Under the pieces are notes generated by a model. The model saw only the letters and a program-made list of their open reading frames with translations. It was not told where the DNA came from and made no database searches. Shown here in pieces: positions 24,519 through 33,864 of a stretch of DNA of 64,000 nucleotides (its first letter is position 1; the number at the start of each line of letters is the position of its first letter). Source of the stretch: Desulfobaccales bacterium. GTDB taxonomy: Bacteria; Desulfobacterota; Desulfobaccia; Desulfobaccales; 0-14-0-80-60-11. The translations under genes were made by a program, and so were the position numbers. Where the stretch lies: the NCBI GenBank assembly GCA_041648175.1, contig JBAZPO010000011.1, forward strand, positions 1 to 64,000, given 5' to 3'.

Positions 24519-24594
24519 GGGGCTGTAGCTCAGCTGGAAGAGCACTTGAATGGCATTCAAGGGGTCAGGGGTTCAAGTCCCCTCAGCTCCACCA
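24519..24594 (+). tRNA. tRNA-Ala (anticodon GGC)
   Basis: A 76-nt cloverleaf. Acceptor GGGGCTG pairs with CAGCTCC (one G-U). The D-arm is GCTC/GAGC, the anticodon stem CTTGA/TCAAG has loop ATGGCAT giving anticodon GGC, and the T-arm AGGGG/CCCCT has loop TTCAAGT. The CCA end is encoded. It reads GCC codons. Confidence 0.95.
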
Positions 24595-24617
24595 AATTTT
24601 TGGCGGGAATTACAAGA

Positions 24618-24648
24618 GGTTGGCAACCTGGAAGTTGCTGGCCTTTTT
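24618..24648 (+). terminator. Intrinsic terminator of tRNA-Ala
   Basis: GGTTGGCAAC pairs with GTTGCTGGCC (10 bp with G-U pairs) around a 6-nt loop and is followed by TTTTTGCTTTTT. It starts 24 nt after the tRNA. Confidence 0.75.
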
Positions 24649-24766
24649 GCTTTTTGGGGCATTTTTCACCGCGGCTGGGTTACGCTCAACTTCATTGTAG
24701 TGATTTTTCTACTACATTGGCGAAGTTGCCGTTACTTTCTGGACTTGGGCAGGCTCTTTTCCTGCT

Positions 24767-25396
24767 TCAATGCCGGCTTCTGCCAACAAAGAGAAAATAT
24801 GACCAGAGGCCGCCGAAGGCCGAAGGCACCGACCATTCGCCGGAGGGGAACAGGTCACGCAGGCAGGGCAACAGATGTGAGTCGAGACGGACGTGGTTAA
24901 ACCCCATCCAGCGCTTGAAGCGCTTGGAGGGCGAATCATGAAAATCAACGATGGCAATGGCGCCTTCCGGGGAGAGATCCTGGCTGGCAGTCAGCAAGGC
25001 CGCCTCCCACCCGGGATTAAACATGGATAGGGCGTAGGAAAAAACCACCAAATCGAAGCGTCCCGGAGCCACTGGCTGGTCATAGGCGGCCGCCACGAGT
25101 GTGAGCCGTTGGCCCAGATTCCGCAGTTTCTGGTGCGCTTGCCCCAGCATGTGGGGTGATAGATCCAGTCCCCAAAGTTGAGCTTCGGGAAAGAGACGTC
25201 CCAGATGCAGAAGGTTCTTGCCCGTGCCGCAGCCCACCTCAAGGATAGCTTTGGGATGGCACTGCGCCGCCGCCAGGCGTATCAGGTTCTCCCTGCCCCG
25301 CAGAAAGGTCCAGCGAGTGAAGTCATAAATCCTGGCATGGATCCGGTAATACTGGGCAATTGCCGACTGGGCCTGGGCCGTACTGTCTGTGGTCAT
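24767..25396 (-). CDS. btaB: BtaB-like S-adenosylmethionine N-methyltransferase
   Basis: A 209-residue class I SAM methyltransferase. Motif I is AILEVGCGTGKNLLHLG, followed by LWGLDLSPHMLGQA and a VVFSYALSMF motif. The size and the partner gene match BtaB, which adds three methyl groups to diacylglyceryl-homoserine to form the betaine lipid DGTS. The ATG at 25396 overlaps the TGA stop of the BtaA-like gene (TGATG), so translation is coupled. Assignment rests on this pairing; SAM methyltransferases alone are not specific. Confidence 0.8.
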   Translation of the reverse strand: MTTDSTAQAQSAIAQYYRIHARIYDFTRWTFLRGRENLIRLAAAQCHPKAILEVGCGTGKNLLHLGRLFPEAQLWGLDLSPHMLGQAHQKLRNLGQRLTLVAAAYDQPVAPGRFDLVVFSYALSMFNPGWEAALLTASQDLSPEGAIAIVDFHDSPSKRFKRWMGFNHVRLDSHLLPCLRDLFPSGEWSVPSAFGGLWSYFLFVGRSRH

Positions 25397-26544
25397 CAGC
25401 ACACTTCCGCCAGATGCAGGCTCCCGTAAGTGCCTACCCGGTCCATTTGATGTAAGGGTTGGGTCAGCTCCGGAAAAAATTGCAGTCTTGCCGTTACTAT
25501 TTCAGGGAGAAAGCTCAAGTCCGGCCCGGCAGAGCGTAGCAAAATCCTGGTGCCCGGCCGGCTGTTCCGGAAGATCTGGCGCCATTCTTCCAGGAGGGCT
25601 TGAGTATCATTCCAGGCCAGCCAATCCTGGTGATCCAGGAGGACGAAATGGCTGTATACTCCTGGGTGTGCCTGCAAAAATTCGGTGACCGTAGCTGTGT
25701 GCACCTTTATGCAGTCGAGACTTTGCCTGAGTGTGGAGAAGTTCTTGGGCTCCAGATAGCGAGGGCAACAGTCGGCAGCATAGGAGCCAGTGAGGTAAAC
25801 TCTCCAGAAGTAATTGTCCCGGATAGGCACCCCGGTGAAAACCCTTCGCAGTTTGTCCTGCACATAGCACCCGAGCCCGCCCGGATACCGGTGTTCGATG
25901 AGCCGGAGTTGGGGGCTGGGGACACCAATAAAGGCCATGGTCCCAGGCTGGCGGAGCAACCAGGTTATCCCCCGACTGAACAGATGTGGCTCCAGTCGGT
26001 CATAGCAACGCTGCTGCTCTGCCAAAGATCCAGCCTCAAGCAGAGCCAGAGCCAAGCCCTTTTTTTTGCCTTTTAACATTAACTTATTGAAAGCCCAAGC
26101 AAAATCACCAGCAGCGCCCCGCAAGTAGAAGGATCGACGCAGTCCCTTCGGGTTGAAATAATAACCGAATTTTTCATCCCAGAATTCTTGGGCCCAAACC
26201 GGCAAGGAAGGCCGGAGGGTGGCATAGATGTCCCGATACCCCAGGCCTCCCCCCTCGCCGAACAGGGAGAACAGGGCCTGGTGGTCGCCGGCGTCCAACA
26301 GAGCCATCTTAAGGCAGAGAACAGCGTTTTGCCGGTAATTGACATCAACGGCATGGATGGCGGCGGGCCCATCCAAGAGGTAATCCAGCACATTGCAACC
26401 GGCGCTGGTGATGGCAACGATGGTGCTTTCCGGGGTGAGGCCCAGCAATTCCCGGTCGAGGCGAGGATCTTCCCAGCAGGTGTTGTAAATCAGACGGTTT
26501 TCATGGATAAATGCAAACAGCCTTTCTTGCAGTCCGCTAACCAT
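25396..26544 (-). CDS. btaA: BtaA-like SAM:diacylglycerol 3-amino-3-carboxypropyltransferase (DUF3419)
   Basis: A 382-residue protein of the DUF3419/BtaA family. The opening FIHENRLIYNTCWEDPRLDRELL contains the family's CWEDP motif. It is followed by a SAM-binding-like segment IVAITSAGCNVLDYLL and HAVDVNYRQNAVL. BtaA moves the aminocarboxypropyl group of SAM onto diacylglycerol, the first step to the phosphorus-free betaine lipid DGTS. GGAG precedes the ATG at 26544. With the coupled methyltransferase it makes a complete two-gene pathway. Confidence 0.85.
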   Translation of the reverse strand: MVSGLQERLFAFIHENRLIYNTCWEDPRLDRELLGLTPESTIVAITSAGCNVLDYLLDGPAAIHAVDVNYRQNAVLCLKMALLDAGDHQALFSLFGEGGGLGYRDIYATLRPSLPVWAQEFWDEKFGYYFNPKGLRRSFYLRGAAGDFAWAFNKLMLKGKKKGLALALLEAGSLAEQQRCYDRLEPHLFSRGITWLLRQPGTMAFIGVPSPQLRLIEHRYPGGLGCYVQDKLRRVFTGVPIRDNYFWRVYLTGSYAADCCPRYLEPKNFSTLRQSLDCIKVHTATVTEFLQAHPGVYSHFVLLDHQDWLAWNDTQALLEEWRQIFRNSRPGTRILLRSAGPDLSFLPEIVTARLQFFPELTQPLHQMDRVGTYGSLHLAEVC

Positions 26545-26835
26545 TATCAGCTCCGGCTGAAAAGAGATTAATCAATTATGCCGAATGATTGTTCAGGGGG
26601 TGTTAGTTTTTAGTAACAAATCAGATAACATTCTGCTTCGGGCAGCCTGCTTCCTTTGGTTAAACCAGGTAACGGAGATGCATATTTCAGGAATAGACGT
26701 GAGGAAGGAGGATCTTGTTAGCGACTAGCTTGCCAAGACATTTTTTGCAAAATATTTTATGGAATCATCGAGGTTTTGATGAGCGTTGAAATTTATTTGT
26801 GTAGTTCGGATAGTGCTGGATTAAGGTGGTTAAAT

Positions 26836-27387
26836 TTATTCAATCTTCCATTTGCCGTAATGTAATATCAATCTAATATTTTTTTCATTTTTTGTTTTAT
26901 CAATTAAACATACACCAAATGGGGTAATCCTACCTATTTCTTCTGAATATTTAACACTATAACCTGTTCCATTATCATCTTTCCTTATATTAATTATTTT
27001 ATCAAAAATTAAATCACCCAGCAATACATCTATTATAATTTTATTATTCTCAGTTCTTTCTTGTAATACATATTTTCTTCCTTCTTCGGTTAAGTTAACC
27101 ACATAATATTCGCTTCCATTGCTTCCTATTCCATGAATATTCATTAATATTAATTTATTGGCCAACATCTTAATATAATTCGACATGTTATCTTTGGTAA
27201 TCAATATGCCTTGGTCAGGGCTTTGGCTTATTTCAACGCTACCGATTTTTTTTACAGGATATTGTGTCGCTGTTAAAATTAATTTTTTTACTTTATCATT
27301 CGTAAGATTCTCGCTACAACCAATGCTTATGAAAACCAAGATTGCAATTAATAAATATCCATAGAAATAGACTACTTTTTCTCTCAT
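26836..27387 (-). CDS. AT-rich predicted lipoprotein of unknown function
   Basis: A 183-residue protein with a signal sequence ending in a lipobox-like SIGC (Cys24). The rest is a soluble domain with IGSVEISQSPDQGILI, GSNGSEYYVVNLTEEGRKYVL and ITPFGVCLIDKTKNEKNIRLILHYGKW. No family was recognised. Its base composition is far more AT-rich than nearly all neighbours, which suggests recent transfer. Nothing nearby helps with function. Confidence 0.7.
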   Translation of the reverse strand: MREKVVYFYGYLLIAILVFISIGCSENLTNDKVKKLILTATQYPVKKIGSVEISQSPDQGILITKDNMSNYIKMLANKLILMNIHGIGSNGSEYYVVNLTEEGRKYVLQERTENNKIIIDVLLGDLIFDKIINIRKDDNGTGYSVKYSEEIGRITPFGVCLIDKTKNEKNIRLILHYGKWKIE

Positions 27388-27474
27388 GTCATATATCCTT
27401 ATTTCAAAAATAATATTTGGTGGTTACCGGTGTCCTTAAAGTACCGCTGAAGTTTTGGGTAGTTTAGCTCCTGC

Positions 27475-29421
27475 TCAAGCCGGGGTCGTGGCCTTCTGGA
27501 TGAACTGGGCCAATTCCGGAGACACCGAGGTAAAGCGGATGGCGGCTTCATGATGCCCCTCGGCAGCGGGCTTGACCGCGGTGACTTTGCCATAGATCTT
27601 CCCCGGGAGCTCGGCCGTCTTCTCTCCCAGGAGATTGAGTCGAACATCCTCCCAGGCCTCCAACTCCCCTTCATAATCTAAAATCGCTGAAATTTCTGAA
27701 AGTTGAGTAATCCAAGCCTTGCCGGTGGCGCCGGTGACGATCTTTTCGCTCATGCGGTAGACGTGTACCGGAATCTTTTCGGGCAGGGGGATCAGGGTCT
27801 GGGACTTCTCCTTCAGAGCAATGTCATAGGGACCGTGGATGCTCCTGACGTCATAAATGGTTGAGGTTCCCGGAATACCCTTCATCTGAACCTGGACCTT
27901 ATCCCGGATCTCGACGAGGTCTTGCACCCGCTGGAACGACTCCTGGCTGATCAGCACTTCACCGCCCAGGGCGTAGGACTCGATGCGGCTGGTGAAGTTG
28001 ACATGGGACCCCACCACGCTGTATTTAGTCCGTTGTTCGGAGCCGATATTGCCCACCACCACCTCGCCGGTGTTCACCGCGATGCCCATCTCCAGGTGGG
28101 GCAGGCCATCAACTTGGTTAAGGGCGTTGATCTCCTCCATGGCCGTCTGCATTTTGAGGGCGCAGGCCACCGCCCGGGCCGGATGGTCTTCCTGGATCTC
28201 GGGCGCCCCGAAAAAGGCCAGTATGCCATCGCCGACAATCTCGTCGATCACGGCTCGATAATCCACCAGGATTTCGATCATCTTGCCCAGATAGCGATTG
28301 AGAAAAGTGATCACCTTCTCCGGTTCCATCCCTGCGGTGATGGCGGTGAAGGCCCGCAAGTCGGACATGAGGATGGAGACTTCCCGGCGTTCGCCCCCCA
28401 TTTCTAGAGCTCCCTTGGATTCCAGGAGCCGCTTGACCACCTCCTGGGTGACGTAGCGGCCGAACGTATCCCGGATGAAGTCACGCTTTTCGATATAGTC
28501 TGTGAGTTGTCGGCCCAGCAGATTAAAGGATTCGGACAACTGGACCACTTCTTTAACCCCCCGGGCCGCAACCGCCACCGCGAAGTTGCCATCTCCCACC
28601 TGACGCACCGCATCCCGCAAACGTGAAATGGGCCAGGAAACAGTGGAGGCGAACCACAGACCAAAGAGTATGGCCATAAGAGAGAGGGTCAACCCGGCGA
28701 TCAATCCTTCTCGTTTAACCTGCTTATCTAACTTACCGAGTTGTTCTTGAATATTATGTTTAGCCTGGGCCAAAATTTGTTGATTGGCCTGGACCACTTT
28801 CTGCTGGGTGGGCTCGAAGAATTGATCAATATTGACTATAGAGGCCACGATAAAGGGGGTATTCGGGACGTGCAGTCTGACTGAAAATCTCTTTCTATCC
28901 TTATTATGCTCGTCAAAGGAGGTAAAGTACCCGGATACATCTTCCTTGAGGGAATGTTTGAGCAGATCCATCGCCTCGGGATAGCCTCCCCGCCAGGTCA
29001 ACTGGTTTTGGCCTTCCGCCCGGCGATCGGGATGAAAAATAATTTCCCCTCGATTATCATAGAGATCGGTATAGCCCGCGGCGCCTTCGGGAGTAAAGAT
29101 CTTTTGTACCGCAATCCTTCTCAGTTTGTCGTTCCGGCGTAATTGGGCATAGTCATACTGCTTTTGGTTGCCCAGGAGATAAGCCAGTTCCCGCACCACA
29201 TCTTGGGCTTTATCTCTGACCACGTATTCTCCCAGGTTAGTCAGGATTTTCTCCGAGAGCTGATCATTTGCCACGGTTACCTGTTGCACTGAAGCATCGG
29301 CGATATGTAACGTTTGCACGCTTAATTCAGTCATAAAGCGTTGGGCAACGAACCACATACCCAAGGTCAACAAAAGAATAAGCACAATATAGGACAAGAT
29401 CAGGTAGGTACGGACAGTCAT
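27475..29421 (-). CDS. Membrane-bound class III adenylate/guanylate cyclase
   Basis: A 648-residue protein. The first transmembrane helix is at about 5-25, then a Cache-like extracytoplasmic sensor (about 30-250), a second helix near 258-275, a HAMP linker, and a class III cyclase domain at about 340-520. Metal-binding aspartates are in LMSDLRAFT and EIVGDGILAFFG. Later motifs are GIAVNTGEVVVGNIGS and YSVVGSHVNFTSRIES. The C-terminal ~110 residues (VHVYRMSEKIVTGATGK ... AAIRFTSVSPE) look PilZ-like but lack clear RxxxR/DxSxxG motifs. The start at 29421 has GGAG 8 nt upstream. Confidence 0.88.
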   Translation of the reverse strand: MTVRTYLILSYIVLILLLTLGMWFVAQRFMTELSVQTLHIADASVQQVTVANDQLSEKILTNLGEYVVRDKAQDVVRELAYLLGNQKQYDYAQLRRNDKLRRIAVQKIFTPEGAAGYTDLYDNRGEIIFHPDRRAEGQNQLTWRGGYPEAMDLLKHSLKEDVSGYFTSFDEHNKDRKRFSVRLHVPNTPFIVASIVNIDQFFEPTQQKVVQANQQILAQAKHNIQEQLGKLDKQVKREGLIAGLTLSLMAILFGLWFASTVSWPISRLRDAVRQVGDGNFAVAVAARGVKEVVQLSESFNLLGRQLTDYIEKRDFIRDTFGRYVTQEVVKRLLESKGALEMGGERREVSILMSDLRAFTAITAGMEPEKVITFLNRYLGKMIEILVDYRAVIDEIVGDGILAFFGAPEIQEDHPARAVACALKMQTAMEEINALNQVDGLPHLEMGIAVNTGEVVVGNIGSEQRTKYSVVGSHVNFTSRIESYALGGEVLISQESFQRVQDLVEIRDKVQVQMKGIPGTSTIYDVRSIHGPYDIALKEKSQTLIPLPEKIPVHVYRMSEKIVTGATGKAWITQLSEISAILDYEGELEAWEDVRLNLLGEKTAELPGKIYGKVTAVKPAAEGHHEAAIRFTSVSPELAQFIQKATTPA

Positions 29422-29666
29422 GATGATCTCCAAAAATCAAGTGACTTAATGAGCATTGGCCCTGTAAAACCTCGTGAGCAAGCAGCACCTTCTTACGCAA
29501 TTATAGCCGCTAATCTTCCCAGGCAGTAACGTTATAATGGCTATCTGGATGTATGGATTGGAGGTCCGCAACCAAGGTCGAAGCTTCAGACTGCACAAGA
29601 ACAAGACATCGAATTCCTGGCGCTGGCGGCGCTGCATGATTTATGAGTGGCCAGCTTGTGATAGGG

Positions 29667-29977
29667 TCAGACTTCCACCAGGAGAGGTTTCCAGGCTAAA
29701 GCCATAAGACGTTTGAGACCCGGAGGCGCAACGGTTCCTTGGGGAGACAAGGTAATGGGCGTGCGCAAGAATAGCATGTAGTCGCAGTGAACCATGTAGA
29801 TTTCGGCAAACCGGCGGTAGTCGGAACCGTAAATTTCGGCCTTGTTATACCGGTCATCGTCGCTGACCTCCACCCGGCCGTCCGGGTAGACGTCACCCGG
29901 CGGTAGCACTCGTCATCCTCAAGCATGCAGGGCAGGATGACCCATTCTCCGGGCTCAACGGCTATGATCCTTCTCAT
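29667..29977 (-). pseudogene. Frameshifted small protein of unknown function
   Basis: Two overlapping frames appear to be one gene. The 5' part from ATG 29977 reads MRRIIAVEPGEWVILPCMLE, and the sense then continues in another frame near 29905-29915 as LPPGDVYPDGRVEVSDDDR through IYMVHCDYMLFLRTPITL to a stop at 29667. A one-base shift within the DDECYR codons would join them into about 105 residues. It could be a true pseudogene or a sequencing error. Alternatively the second frame starts at its own GTG (29909), which has GAGG in front. No family recognised. Confidence 0.45.
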
Positions 29978-30101
29978 GTCCCCGCTCCTTCGCGTTCACC
30001 GCCAAGAAAAATCGCCGGGCATCCTCGGAGGCGGAGAACTCCTCACCTCGGTTCTTGTCCATTGATCCCTGGCTCTTTGCGTCAGTATCTTGCCGACTCA
30101 T
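29955..30101 (-). CDS. 48-residue hypothetical protein
   Basis: A short, highly charged reading frame (Asp/Lys/Arg/Glu-rich) beginning MSRQDTDAKSQG, with GGAG 7 nt before the ATG at 30101. Its last codons overlap the start of the frameshifted gene downstream, an arrangement typical of a coupled pair. No family recognised and no cysteine or membrane segment. Confidence 0.4.
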   Translation of the reverse strand: MSRQDTDAKSQGSMDKNRGEEFSASEDARRFFLAVNAKERGHEKDHSR

Positions 30102-30390
30102 AACGAATCTCCATCCGGATAGTGAAGGGTTGTTATGCGGTCGAGTGCCTGCCCGGGAATGGGGCTGAAAATTTTAATATGCCAAATTTATCATGCCATA
30201 GATCCATGGCAAGAATTCATTTTTGTACTTGATTCGCTTTTATTCTTTTGGCGATCTATGGACATCTTAACATGTTTTCGAGTCAGGCTCAGTGGTTCAG
30301 TCTCCCACTCGGCGTATTTCATTTTTTTTATGGGAAAATGTATAGTTATTCTGATACCAAACCTGTCTAATCGGACCAGGGGAACTCGTT

Positions 30391-31731
30391 ATGGCGCCTT
30401 GTTTATCCATCCTGATCATCGATGATGAACCTAACATTCGCAAAACCCTATCCATTGCTTTGGAGGCCGAGGGCAACCGCGTGATGGCCGTCAGCAATTT
30501 TAAGGACGCTGTGGCCGAAGCCTCCCGTCGGTTTTTTGATATGGCCCTGGTGGATTTGCGCCTGGGAACGGAGTCGGGACTGGACTTGATCCCTATTCTG
30601 CTGACCAATTGTCCCTGGCTGAAGATCGTGGTAATCACGGCCTACGCTGCCATCGACACGGCAGTGGAAGCCATGCGCCGGGGCGCCTTTGACTACCTGC
30701 CCAAGCCGTTTTCCCCTGATCAACTGATGCTGTTAATCCGCAAGATCGCCGGGGTGCGGGCGCTGGAACAGCGGGTAACGGCGCTGCAGGAAGCCCTCAA
30801 CGAGGCGCTGCCTGAGGCGGACCTGAGCAGCCGAAGCGTGGCTATGCAAAAAACCCTGGCGCTGGCCCAGAAGGTGGCGGACAGCGACGCCACCCTTTTG
30901 ATTCGGGGTGAGAGCGGCACGGGCAAGACCCTTTTGGCCCGGGCGATCCATGCCTGGGGGCGGCGCGCCTCCAAAATTTTTAGTGTGATTTCTTGCCCTT
31001 CTTTGTCGGCGGAGCTGTTGGAAAGCGAACTGTTCGGCCATGTCAAAGGGGCCTTTACCGGCGCGCTGCGGGATCATCCGGGGCGGGTTGCCGCCTGCGA
31101 GGGCGGCACCCTGTTCCTCGATGAAATCGGAGACTTGCCGCTGCCATTGCAGGCCAAGCTGTTACGGGTGCTCCAGGAAAAGGAATACGAACGGGTCGGC
31201 GAGGTGGTAACCCGCAAGGCCGACGTACGGATCATCACGGCCACCAGCGTTGATCTGGCCGCGGCGGTCAAGGCCGGCCGGTTTCGGGAAGACCTGTTTT
31301 ATCGCTTAAATGTGGTGGATATTGTGGTGCCGCCGTTGCGCGAGCGCCGGGAGGATATCCTGCCCCTGGCGGAGCGCCTGCTGGTTTTTTTGGCCCGACA
31401 GAACCATCGCCGCATCCTGGGTTTCAACGAGGCGGCTCAAGCGGCCCTTCAGCACTACCCCTGGCCCGGCAATGTCCGGGAATTGCGCAATGTCATCGAG
31501 CGGGCGGTCCTGCTCGATACGGGTGAGACTATTGGCGTGGAGTGTATGCCGCTTGGCCTCATTCCAACGCCGCCTGAGCCCAAAGTAGGTGATTTGGTTT
31601 CCCTTGAAACCATCGAGGAAAGACACATTCGACAGGTGTTGGCGGCGAGTAAATCTTTGGAGGAGGCGGCCAGGATCCTGGGCATGGACCCGGTTACGCT
31701 TTGGCGCCGGCGCAAAAAATACGGCGTCTGA
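30391..31731 (+). CDS. Sigma54-dependent response regulator (NtrC/AtoC type)
   Basis: A 446-residue regulator. The receiver domain holds acidic Asp11/Asp12 and phospho-acceptor Asp55 (ALVDLRLG), and Lys105 in PKPF. The AAA+ domain has Walker A GESGTGKT at 173-180 and the sigma54-contact GAFTGA at 220-225. A Fis-type HTH is at the end (LEEAARILGMDPVTLWRRRKKYG). It is followed by a histidine kinase and then kdpFABC with no room for separate promoters, so it probably belongs to the potassium operon. No clear sigma54 site was found upstream. Confidence 0.93.
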   Translation: MAPCLSILIIDDEPNIRKTLSIALEAEGNRVMAVSNFKDAVAEASRRFFDMALVDLRLGTESGLDLIPILLTNCPWLKIVVITAYAAIDTAVEAMRRGAFDYLPKPFSPDQLMLLIRKIAGVRALEQRVTALQEALNEALPEADLSSRSVAMQKTLALAQKVADSDATLLIRGESGTGKTLLARAIHAWGRRASKIFSVISCPSLSAELLESELFGHVKGAFTGALRDHPGRVAACEGGTLFLDEIGDLPLPLQAKLLRVLQEKEYERVGEVVTRKADVRIITATSVDLAAAVKAGRFREDLFYRLNVVDIVVPPLRERREDILPLAERLLVFLARQNHRRILGFNEAAQAALQHYPWPGNVRELRNVIERAVLLDTGETIGVECMPLGLIPTPPEPKVGDLVSLETIEERHIRQVLAASKSLEEAARILGMDPVTLWRRRKKYGV

Positions 31732-31898
31732 CCTTCCCCTTGCATTTTGCAATCTAAACGTCTGCCTAACCTGCAACTTGAAACCTCACCTTGCGGTTGC
31801 CACCACGCCGACTTATTAATTAATTAAGCATCCTAGCCAGTTATAAATTGCCGGCCAACGGCATAAGGGTTGCATTCTATCGGCCCGGGAGCAATTCT

Positions 31899-33728
31899 AT
31901 GGGCATCAGGACCAAACTGGTGATTGCCTTCGCCGGCCTTTTGCTGATTGTCGCCGCGGTGGGCGTAGTGAGCATCCATACCCTCAATGAATCCAGCCAG
32001 GCCATAGCCCGCATCCTGCGAGAAAATTATGACTCGGTGGCGGCTTGTGATCATATGAAGGCGGCCCAGGAGAAACTTGATCGCCAGGCTGAACTGTGCT
32101 TGTTAGAAGACCGGCCTGACGTCTGTAAGCGCAGCGAGGCGCTTTTGGGTGAGTTCGAAAAAAATCTTCGGATTCAACAAGGCAACGTCACCCTTCCCGG
32201 CGAGCAGGAACTCACCGATAAGCTCACGGCTGCTTGGCAAGGCTACCGGCAAGGTTTGGAAAACTTCTATCAACTGTCTGATCTCACCGCACGCCGAGAA
32301 TTTTATCGCCAGCGACTCCTACCGCAATCCCAGGCAATCAGGGAGGCGGCTCAAAAAATCATCGATGCGAACTTGAATAATATGGTGGCCGCGGATGGCC
32401 AGGCCCAACTTCGGGAGGCGCAGACCAGAAGAGCTTTGCTCTTTTTGCTGTTCATCGCCATGGCCATGGGCGCCGGGTTCACTGTCCTGGTGGGGCCAGC
32501 AATTTTAGAACCCATCAATAGCCTCACCCGGTCAGTGCGGGAAATTCAGAAAGGCAACCTGGATCTGGTGGTCAATGTCCACTCCCAGGACGAAATCGGT
32601 CAGTTGGGCGAAGCCTTTAATCAGATGGCCACGAGCCTGAGGGAGCTTAGGCGCAGCGACCGGGCCCACCTGTTGCGCACCCAGCATTCGACCCAACTTG
32701 CGCTAGATAGTCTGAGCGACGCTGTGGCTATTTGCACCTGTGAAGGCAAGATTGATCTGGCCAATGATGCGGCGCAGCGCCTGTTCGGGTTGAGGCCCGA
32801 ATCAACGGTAGACGAGGCTGGCAACGAGAAAATCACCCAAATGTTCATACGGGTGTGCCAGGAGGAGCGGTCTTTCCAACCCAGAGGTTATGATGCCGCG
32901 ATCCAGATTTTTATGGAGGAAGAAGAGCATTTTTATCTCCCCCAGGCCATTCCCATCTTTGATCAGCCCCGGCAACTCGTGGGGGTTACCCTGATGCTTA
33001 CGGATGTGACGCGCTTGCGCCATCTCGATGAGGTCAAGACCGGCTTGATCTCCACGGTCTCTCACGAATTGAAGACGCCCCTGACTTCTATCCGCCTGGC
33101 GATCCATGTACTTCTGAACGAAAAACTCGGGCCTTTATCTCCCCAACAGATGGAGATTCTGGCTACGGCGCGCCAGGACAGCGATCGCCTCCATCGGGTT
33201 ATTGAAGATCTGCTCGATATTAGCCGCATAGAATCGGAGGGCGCCGGAATTCAGCTGGAGCCGGTCAATGTGGAGGATCTGCTTCTGCAGGTGACAGATA
33301 AAGTGAGATCGGCGTTCCGAGATCAGAAAATCAAGCTGCACCTTGATGTGTCGGCTGAGGTGCCGCGAGTGCTTATTGACCCGACCCGTTTTCAGTTGGT
33401 GTTCGATAATCTCCTCAATAACGCGCTTAAATACACGGCCTCCGGGGGTGAGGTGAGCATAGCGGCTCGCTCTGAGGACGGCATGGTTTGCTTCGCCGTG
33501 CAGGATACCGGCATCGGTATTGCCCCGGAACACCTCCCCCGCATCTTCGAAAAATTCTTCCGGGTGCCGGGACAAGACCATATCGGCTCGGGGCTCGGAC
33601 TCACTATTGCGAAAGAAATCGTGGAGGCGCACCACGGTAATATCACTGTCGCCAGCCAGCTGGGCACGGGGACTACATTTACTTTCTCTGTGCAAGCCGT
33701 GAGAGAGCGGGGGGCAGATTTAATCTAA
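31899..33728 (+). CDS. Membrane sensor histidine kinase upstream of kdp
   Basis: A 609-residue kinase. TM1 is at about 5-25, a helical periplasmic domain follows to about 180 with the second helix near 183-205, then HAMP, a PAS-like region, and HisKA with the phospho-His in STVSHELKTPLTS. The ATPase domain has N box NALKYTASGG, G1 DTGIGI and G2 GSGLGLTI. The start at ATG 31899 has GGGAG upstream. It probably phosphorylates the NtrC-type regulator just upstream. Only 37 nt separate it from the kdp micro-protein. Confidence 0.92.
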   Translation: MGIRTKLVIAFAGLLLIVAAVGVVSIHTLNESSQAIARILRENYDSVAACDHMKAAQEKLDRQAELCLLEDRPDVCKRSEALLGEFEKNLRIQQGNVTLPGEQELTDKLTAAWQGYRQGLENFYQLSDLTARREFYRQRLLPQSQAIREAAQKIIDANLNNMVAADGQAQLREAQTRRALLFLLFIAMAMGAGFTVLVGPAILEPINSLTRSVREIQKGNLDLVVNVHSQDEIGQLGEAFNQMATSLRELRRSDRAHLLRTQHSTQLALDSLSDAVAICTCEGKIDLANDAAQRLFGLRPESTVDEAGNEKITQMFIRVCQEERSFQPRGYDAAIQIFMEEEEHFYLPQAIPIFDQPRQLVGVTLMLTDVTRLRHLDEVKTGLISTVSHELKTPLTSIRLAIHVLLNEKLGPLSPQQMEILATARQDSDRLHRVIEDLLDISRIESEGAGIQLEPVNVEDLLLQVTDKVRSAFRDQKIKLHLDVSAEVPRVLIDPTRFQLVFDNLLNNALKYTASGGEVSIAARSEDGMVCFAVQDTGIGIAPEHLPRIFEKFFRVPGQDHIGSGLGLTIAKEIVEAHHGNITVASQLGTGTTFTFSVQAVRERGADLI

Positions 33729-33765
33729 TCCTTTTAATCAACCGTAGCACAAGGAGTTGATCATA

Positions 33766-33864
33766 ATGGACATCGTCTGGATAATTATCTCTCTCATTTT
33801 CTTTGGCATCTGCCTGGCCTACGTCGGGTTCCTGGCCAAGGAGGGCACGACATGGAAAACCTGA
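33766..33864 (+). CDS. 32-residue membrane micro-protein upstream of kdpF
   Basis: A single hydrophobic helix (IVWIIISLIFFGICLAYVGFL) with a short polar tail. AAGGAG lies about 10 nt before the ATG at 33766. Its stop overlaps the kdpF start (13 nt overlap in another frame), so it is translationally linked to kdpF. Similar one-helix proteins precede kdpF in other bacteria; a role in assembling or stabilising the KdpFABC complex is plausible but unproven. Confidence 0.7.
   Translation: MDIVWIIISLIFFGICLAYVGFLAKEGTTWKT

Noticed and set aside
24600..24941. Frames running out of the tRNA-Ala region on the plus strand
   Set aside because: They translate the tRNA and its terminator and then the antisense strand of the methyltransferase gene.
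30102..30390. Sigma54 promoter for the NtrC-kdp operon
   Set aside because: TGGCAAGAATTC near 30208 resembles a -24 box but no TTGC-type -12 box follows at the right distance.
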